Source of the DNA: Christensenella sp. UBA7703
GTDB lineage: Bacteria > Bacillota > Clostridia > Christensenellales > CAG-138
NCBI GenBank assembly: GCA_002482505.1
Contig: DLGD01000009.1
Span: 30,445 to 94,444, forward strand
Direction of reading: 5' to 3'
Length of the DNA: 64,000 bases
Shown here: positions 59,296 through 64,000 of the stretch, one piece after another
Layout of the letters: each line of letters opens with the position of its first letter
Numbering within the stretch: position 1 is the first letter of the stretch
The notes under the pieces: model-generated
What the model saw: the letters and a program-made list of their open reading frames with translations, nothing else
Told to the model about the DNA's origin: nothing
Databases searched by the model: none
Made by a program: the position numbers and the translations under genes

Positions 59296-61239
59296 ATGAT
59301 CACGTTTCAGCATCATTCCAGATTTCTCTCGTTTCGCAGGCCGCAAGGTGCGGTTCCCTGCAACACGAGCGTACAAATTGAGGCCGAGATCGGCGGGGAC
59401 AGCGGCGCGCGCGTACAGCTGCGGCTCTACAACCAGCTGGGCGTCGAGTCCTTTTTTGAACTGACACGGGTGGGCGGCCGCGTGCACGGGGAAATACCCA
59501 TGCCGGAAGTACCTTGCCTCGTTTGGTATTACTTTATCATTCGCACCAGCGACGGGCGCACGCAATATTACGGCGCGGATAGCGGGGAAGGCCGCTTGGA
59601 ATCCCATGCGCCGCGCTCCTACCAGATCACCGTATACGACGGCGCGTTTACCACGCCTGAGCATTGGCGCGAGGGAATCGTCTATCAGATATTCCCCGAC
59701 CGTTTCCGCAGGAGCAGCTGGGAAGATTTTCGCGAACGTGCAAAGTATCACGCAAATCTGGGACGGTTTCTGCGCATCCACGACCGCTGGAGCGAAGATG
59801 TCTGCTTTACACCCGCGCCCGGATCTGCGGACTATGAACCCAACGATTTTTTCGGCGGTGATAGCAACGGCATTCGTGAGAAGCTGGGTTATCTCGCTTC
59901 GCTGGGTGTGACCACGCTGTATCTAAACCCCGTGTTTGAATCGGCAAGCAACCACCGCTATGACACGGCGGACTATCATCGCATCGACCCGATCTTTGGC
60001 AACGAGGACGAGTTTCGCGCGCTCTGCGCGGAGGCGAAAGAGCAGGGTATTCGCGTCATGCTGGACGGGGTCTTCTCGCACACAGGATCGGACAGCCGTT
60101 ATTTTGACAAGAATTCGCGCTATGAGGATCTTGGCGCATATGAATCGAGCGATTCGCCCTATCGCAAATGGTATCGCTTCGTGGGAGACAGCAAGCAATA
60201 TGACAGCTGGTGGGGTTTCCCGACGCTGCCAAACGTCAACGAGCTGGAGCCTACGTATTCGGAATTTATCGCGGGCGAACACGGCGTACTTTCGCATTGG
60301 GCGGGCACGGGTGCCACGAGCTGGCGGCTGGACGTTGCAGACGAGCTGCCGGATGAGTTCATCCGCATCCTGCGCAGGCGCCTCAAGCAAAACGACCCGG
60401 AGGGTGTGCTCCTCGGCGAAGTTTGGGAGGACTGCTCCAACAAATACGGCCCGGAGGGCAGGCGCGGCTATGTCAACGGGGACGAACTGGACAGCGCGAT
60501 GAACTATATCTTCACCGATGCTGCGATCTCGTTTTTAACCGGACGAACAGACGCTTACGCGCTCGATCACGTGTTGCAAACCCAGAGAGAACATTATCCC
60601 AGACCGTTTTACGAGGCGTGCCTGAACTTGATCAGCTCGCATGACATCATCCGCGCGGCAACCGCGCTCTCCGGTGCGCCGGATCGCAATTCCGTCTCCC
60701 GCAAGCTGCAGGCGGCGTACCGCCCGAACGAGCAGGATCAACAAAAGGGATTCCTTCGCCTGATTCTCGCTGCGGCGCTGCAGATGGCGCTGCCGGGCGT
60801 GCCCTGCGTCTACTATGGAGACGAGGCGGGCATGACGGGTATGAGCGATCCCTTCAACCGCGGCACGTACCCTTGGGGCGCGGAGAACGAGGCGGTGTTT
60901 GCGGGTTACTCCGCCCTGATGCACGCACGAAAGGAAAGCGCAGCACTCAAACGCGGGCTTTGCCGGATGGGCGCGCTCTCGCCGGAGGTGTTTGCGGTGC
61001 TCCGTTGGCTGCCGGAGAACAAGGAGATGGCGCTGCTGCTCGTCAACCGCTCAGAGCGGGCGCAGGCGGTGACGCTGCATCCCGACGATATTCCGCAGGG
61101 AGCGGACGGCGAGAGCCCCGTCGCACTTGACCAGATACTCGTGGATGTGCTCACGCAGGAGACAATTACGCCCACAAACGGCGAGGCGCAAACCCTCCTG
61201 CCGCCCATGAGCGCGCGGCTGTACCTCAGCCAGACTTGA
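59296..61239 (+). CDS. GH13 alpha-glucan hydrolase (neopullulanase/cyclomaltodextrinase type)
   Basis: The 647-residue enzyme has an N-terminal beta domain (~1-120, as in neopullulanases) and a GH13 barrel. Conserved regions are DGVFSHTGSDS, the nucleophile Asp346 in WRLDVADELP, the acid Glu375 in LLGEVWED and Asp450 in SSHD. No signal peptide is seen, so it is cytoplasmic. It likely hydrolyses maltodextrins or cyclodextrins taken up by transport. The start is ATG 59296, since 59290 abuts the -10 box and has no ribosome-binding site either. No other starch genes are near. Confidence 0.9.
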   Translation: MITFQHHSRFLSFRRPQGAVPCNTSVQIEAEIGGDSGARVQLRLYNQLGVESFFELTRVGGRVHGEIPMPEVPCLVWYYFIIRTSDGRTQYYGADSGEGRLESHAPRSYQITVYDGAFTTPEHWREGIVYQIFPDRFRRSSWEDFRERAKYHANLGRFLRIHDRWSEDVCFTPAPGSADYEPNDFFGGDSNGIREKLGYLASLGVTTLYLNPVFESASNHRYDTADYHRIDPIFGNEDEFRALCAEAKEQGIRVMLDGVFSHTGSDSRYFDKNSRYEDLGAYESSDSPYRKWYRFVGDSKQYDSWWGFPTLPNVNELEPTYSEFIAGEHGVLSHWAGTGATSWRLDVADELPDEFIRILRRRLKQNDPEGVLLGEVWEDCSNKYGPEGRRGYVNGDELDSAMNYIFTDAAISFLTGRTDAYALDHVLQTQREHYPRPFYEACLNLISSHDIIRAATALSGAPDRNSVSRKLQAAYRPNEQDQQKGFLRLILAAALQMALPGVPCVYYGDEAGMTGMSDPFNRGTYPWGAENEAVFAGYSALMHARKESAALKRGLCRMGALSPEVFAVLRWLPENKEMALLLVNRSERAQAVTLHPDDIPQGADGESPVALDQILVDVLTQETITPTNGEAQTLLPPMSARLYLSQT

Positions 61240-61325
61240 TCAAAGATCATCGCGCGAAATTCACATGAGAAGAAATAACGGCTACGTTAGCCGGTCGATA
61301 GCATAACCAAAGTGAGGGATACGGA

Positions 61326-61781
61326 ATGTTTCAACAGCAGAGAAGAGGACTTGACGAACTAAACCGCACCATGTTGATTGCAGCGCTTGTGCTGTCAATC
61401 ATCGGCATGATCGTTTCTCAATCGATCGGATGGCTTCGTATGGTGCTGAGCCTGCTCAGCGGCGCGCTGCTCGTGCTGATCGTGATTCGTATGATGAGCA
61501 AAAACTTCAACAAGCGCAATCAGGAAAACATGAAATACCTGACCTATGAAACAGCGGTCAAGGATTGGTTTCGCCGCACGTTCCGCGCAAAGGGAAAAGC
61601 GGGCGCCTATCAGGCGCCGCGCGCAAAACGCGCAGGGAAAAACCCGACCTGGGCGGAACTCAAGCAATATAAGTACCTCATCTGCCCGCAGTGCGCCCAG
61701 AGGCTTCGCGTGCCGCGCGGCAAGGGGAGAATCCGCGTGACCTGCACCAACTGCTCAAATGTGTTTGAAACCCGCAGCTAA
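61326..61781 (+). CDS. Small membrane protein with C-terminal zinc ribbon
   Basis: This 151-residue protein has two hydrophobic helices near the N-terminus (~15-55). A basic middle (KNFNKRNQEN to KRAGKN) leads to a C-terminal four-cysteine zinc ribbon (CPQCAQRL then CTNCSNVF). The layout suggests a membrane protein with a cytoplasmic zinc finger. The function is unknown to me. GAGGGAT precedes ATG. A small CGGCTA/TAGCCG hairpin lies at 61279-61293 in front of it. Confidence 0.75.
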   Translation: MFQQQRRGLDELNRTMLIAALVLSIIGMIVSQSIGWLRMVLSLLSGALLVLIVIRMMSKNFNKRNQENMKYLTYETAVKDWFRRTFRAKGKAGAYQAPRAKRAGKNPTWAELKQYKYLICPQCAQRLRVPRGKGRIRVTCTNCSNVFETRS

Positions 61782-61856
61782 AGCAAGATTTTTCGCACAA
61801 ATGCCGAATTTTTGCCGGATTGCGTTGGAAAAAGCACTTTATTTTCTCAAAATTGA

Positions 61857-61865
61857 TGATATACT
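61857..61865 (+). promoter_or_regulatory. Extended -10 promoter for the DUF1858 gene
   Basis: TGA-TATACT at 61857-61865, followed by an ACTAG/CTAGT repeat (61863-61879). The -35 is weak. Confidence 0.5.
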
Positions 61866-61918
61866 AGTATTTAGCTAGTGATTAAACAGCGATCAATTAT
61901 CTTTGGAGGACGATACAC

Positions 61919-62119
61919 ATGCAGGCAACAAAAGAGATGCTGATTCAGCAGGTCATCGAGCTGGATGAAGGCACCGCCGATATTCTCATGAACGCGGGCA
62001 TGCATTGCCTCGGCTGCGCAATGGCGCATGGCGAGTCGATCGAGCAGGCTTGCGCGGTGCACGGAATCAATTCCGACGCGCTCATCGGCGAAATCAACGC
62101 GTATCTCGCGGGCAAGTAA
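61919..62119 (+). CDS. DUF1858 domain protein
   Basis: The 66-residue protein has the DUF1858 pattern: ATKEMLIQQVIELDEGTADIL, then MHCLGCAMAHGESIEQAC, with a CxxC pair. Such proteins are small and cytoplasmic and are thought to be redox- or metal-linked (hybrid-cluster-protein associated). Here it stands alone. GGAGGAC lies before ATG. It has a promoter and terminator of its own. Confidence 0.9.
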   Translation: MQATKEMLIQQVIELDEGTADILMNAGMHCLGCAMAHGESIEQACAVHGINSDALIGEINAYLAGK

Positions 62120-62148
62120 CGCGCGCATACGCCAAAGCGGGCAAACCT

Positions 62149-62176
62149 GCCGCGGAAGCAACGCCGCGGCTTTTTT
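62149..62176 (+). terminator. Terminator after DUF1858
   Basis: GCCGCGG (62149-62155), an 8-base loop, CCGCGGC (62164-62170), T6. Confidence 0.9.
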
Positions 62177-62301
62177 GCGCCTGTTTTGCGAGGGAAAATA
62201 GTGTTGTTTCACATTCGTTCACATCCTCGTCGGAAAAAAGGCATTCTCAGGCGTGCCGTTGCATGGTACAATGTTTTGCGGATGCAGAAAGGAAACGGTA
62301 T

Positions 62302-63177
62302 ATGTTTGGCTATATCCGTCCGCTGGAGTGCGAACTGAAGGTGCGGGAACAGGCTCAGTACCGCGGTGTTTACTGCGGCCTTTGCAAGAGCATCGGCAGG
62401 CGTTATGGACAGATTGAGCGGTTGACGCTGAGCTATGACTGTGCGTTTCTTGCGCTGACGCTGTTTGCAATCAATGGCGACGCGGTGTTTGCACAGGGCA
62501 ACTGTGGCCCGCGTGTTTATCGCGGGAAGCGAACGATTGCACAGCCTTCGACAACGTTGGACTATGCGGCGGATGTCAACGTACTACTAGCCTGGCACAA
62601 GGCGGCCGATGACGCGGCGGACGACAAGAGCGCAAAGGCGGCTCTTGCGCGGGTTGCGCTGCGCCGTGCCTACAAAAAGGCGGCAAAGGCAAACAAAACG
62701 CTCGATTATGACATCGGCGAGAGCATGAAGACGCTGCATGCTCTGGAGGCGGAGAAGACCGCCTCGATCGACGAACCGAGCAACGCCTTTGGGAAACTGC
62801 TTTCTGCCGTCATCCTGCACGCGCCAACATTGCCAAGCAGCGAGCAAAAAGCCGCTGAATGGATGTATTATAACCTTGGCAAATGGGTGTATCTCATGGA
62901 TGCCTGGGACGACCGCGATAAGGATGGGGAAAGCGGAAGCTATAACCCGTTCCTGCTCTCCAAGATGGAGCAGGAGCAGGCGACGTTTTTCCTCAACGTG
63001 GCGCGAAATGAGGCGATCAAAGCCTATGACCTGCTCACGCTGCAATCGCCGGGCGGCGTTCTGGAAAACATCATGGAATTGGGTTTGTTGCATGCGCAGA
63101 CGCGTGTGCTCGCGGGAGAGAGAGGCTGCGCGGCGGACAAGACCGCAACGCAGAAGGATAAAGGAGACAAGGAATGA
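62302..63177 (+). CDS. DUF5685 family protein
   Basis: The 291-residue protein opens with MFGYIRPLECELKV and has the conserved YRGVYCGLCKSIGRRYG segment with two cysteines. YNLGKWVYLMDAWDDRDKD lies in the C-terminal half. I recognise it as DUF5685 of Clostridia, function unknown; the acidic DAWDDxxKD motif recalls terpene-synthase-like or all-helical folds and may bind metal (inference). AAAGGAAA precedes ATG. Its stop overlaps the J-domain gene by four bases, so the two are translated together. Confidence 0.85.
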   Translation: MFGYIRPLECELKVREQAQYRGVYCGLCKSIGRRYGQIERLTLSYDCAFLALTLFAINGDAVFAQGNCGPRVYRGKRTIAQPSTTLDYAADVNVLLAWHKAADDAADDKSAKAALARVALRRAYKKAAKANKTLDYDIGESMKTLHALEAEKTASIDEPSNAFGKLLSAVILHAPTLPSSEQKAAEWMYYNLGKWVYLMDAWDDRDKDGESGSYNPFLLSKMEQEQATFFLNVARNEAIKAYDLLTLQSPGGVLENIMELGLLHAQTRVLAGERGCAADKTATQKDKGDKE

Positions 63178-63809
63178 ACCCCTACAAAGTGCTCGGCGTG
63201 AGCGAAAACGCCTCACAGGAGGAAATTCGCACAGCTTATCTGGAACTGGTGAAAAAGTATCATCCGGATAAATACACGGATAACCCCCTCAAGGAGTTGG
63301 CCGGAGAGAAGCTAAAAGAGATCAATCAGGCCTATGAGATGCTCACAAAGAAGCAGTCGGCAAACAACAACACCGGCTATGGTTCCTCGACCTCCGGCTC
63401 CTATGGCTCCTATAGCGCGGGCGGCAACTATTCGCGTCCGGGCGGCACGGCTTACAGCGGACCCTTTGCGGCAGAGTTTGCGCGGGCGCGCTCGTTTATC
63501 AACCAGAATAATCTGGACGCGGCGCAGGCGATTTTAAACGGTGTTTCGGTGCACAACGCGGAGTGGAACTATCTTTCCGGCGTGATCGCGCTGCGGCAGG
63601 GATCGTATCAGCGGGCGACCGAGTGCTTCAGCCGCGCGTATGACGCGGAGCCGGACAACGCCGAATACCGCAATGCGTTCACATCGCTGAACAACTCCGG
63701 CCGGGTTTACCAGCGCGGGGCAAACGGAAATATGGACGCGTCGCCCTGCTGCGATGTTTGCAGCGCGCTGATGTGCCTCAACTGCTGCTGCGGCGGGGAC
63801 TGCTGCTAG
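63174..63809 (+). CDS. J-domain protein with cysteine-rich C-terminal tail
   Basis: The 211-residue protein has a J domain (~1-70) with the HPD motif in LVKKYHPDKY, which stimulates DnaK ATPase. A Gly/Ser/Tyr-rich linker (~70-95) follows, then a TPR-like pair of helices (~100-175: AQAILNGVSVHNAEWNYL and ATECFSRAYDAEPDNAEY). It ends in a tail with ten cysteines among the last ~21 residues (CCDVCSALMC and CCCGGDCC). There is no DnaJ zinc-finger core. It probably recruits DnaK to the DUF5685 protein or the membrane (inference). Confidence 0.88.
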   Translation: MNPYKVLGVSENASQEEIRTAYLELVKKYHPDKYTDNPLKELAGEKLKEINQAYEMLTKKQSANNNTGYGSSTSGSYGSYSAGGNYSRPGGTAYSGPFAAEFARARSFINQNNLDAAQAILNGVSVHNAEWNYLSGVIALRQGSYQRATECFSRAYDAEPDNAEYRNAFTSLNNSGRVYQRGANGNMDASPCCDVCSALMCLNCCCGGDCC

Positions 63810-63811
63810 TT

Positions 63812-63836
63812 TCGAAAAAAGCTGCGCTTTTTTCGA
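63812..63836. terminator. Bidirectional terminator
   Basis: TCGAAAAAAGC (63812-63822) and GCTTTTTTCGA (63826-63836) are perfect complements with a 3-base loop. A and T runs are part of the stem, so it can stop transcription from both sides. A further TGCGCCG/CGGCGCA hairpin is at 63918-63936. No gene is seen after this to 64000. Confidence 0.75.
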
Positions 63837-64000
63837 TGTCTTCGCTCTTTGCCTCGCGTCCTATGGACGCGCGGGCGGCAAAGACCGCAGAGAATACGCT
63901 CCTTCGGGGCGATCCGTTGCGCCGGAAATCGGCGCAGCCGGAATAAAACCGAAATTCCCATAAAACAACAGCGCCTTTTGTAATGTGTCAAGAAAAACAG

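Overview
This window looks like a chromosomal segment of an anaerobic, Gram-positive-type (monoderm) Firmicute, most likely an uncultured member of class Clostridia. Pointers are oxygen-sensitive glycyl radical enzymes with an activase, an EFR1-type flavodoxin/ferredoxin fusion, a DUF1858 protein, the yybS-gdpP-rplI-dnaB order known from Firmicutes, and LCP, YkuD and NlpC/P60 wall enzymes without outer-membrane genes. Shine-Dalgarno sequences are strong at most genes. I see no tRNA, rRNA, CRISPR array, insertion sequence or prophage. The placement is inference; no 16S or marker search was possible.

Layout. (1) 1-15071 is a catabolic locus. It holds a 5'-truncated glycyl radical enzyme (GRE), a DeoR regulator, an AraC regulator, a second complete GRE, its radical-SAM activase, a ROK-like ASKHA protein, an AroE-like dehydrogenase, and a ribose-type ABC importer (lipoprotein, double ATPase, two permeases). 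The substrate is unknown. Both GREs carry the Cys-x-Glu signature of dehydratases/lyases, and the AroE-like enzyme lacks the usual shikimate-binding serines, so a polyol or carbocycle is more likely than shikimate (inference). (2) 15310-16059 is a lone EFR1 protein. (3) 16420-20865 is a signalling block: an unrecognised soluble protein, a 25-codon ORF whose ribosome-binding site lies in a hairpin, an HD-GYP membrane protein, a DUF5317 membrane protein and a membrane GGDEF cyclase. (4) 21445-37899 encodes one 5484-residue secreted repeat protein with about 43 cadherin-like/VCBS-type domains, a signal peptide, a C-terminal membrane helix and a cytoplasmic tail. Its neighbours suggest a giant surface adhesin under cyclic-di-GMP control.

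(5) 38238-42558 holds an SDR protein, a GNAT acetyltransferase, an MTA/SAH deaminase and a sirtuin. (6) 42749-53305 is rich in wall functions: MreB, an NlpC/P60 hydrolase with four peptidoglycan-binding repeats, an L,D-transpeptidase, an unknown lipoprotein, an LCP ligase, oligoendopeptidase F and a membrane-anchored NagZ. (7) 53452-59077 is the conserved yybS-gdpP-rplI-dnaB run plus a left-handed beta-helix protein. (8) 59296-63809 holds a GH13 enzyme, a zinc-ribbon membrane protein, DUF1858, DUF5685 and a J-domain protein with a cysteine-rich tail.

The main candidates for something new are the giant repeat protein linked to c-di-GMP genes, the hairpin-gated 25-aa ORF, the double-GRE/AroE-like catabolic locus, and four genes whose -10 box lies exactly six bases before the start codon with no Shine-Dalgarno, suggesting leaderless mRNAs. 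All functional calls are from reading translations; no database search was run.
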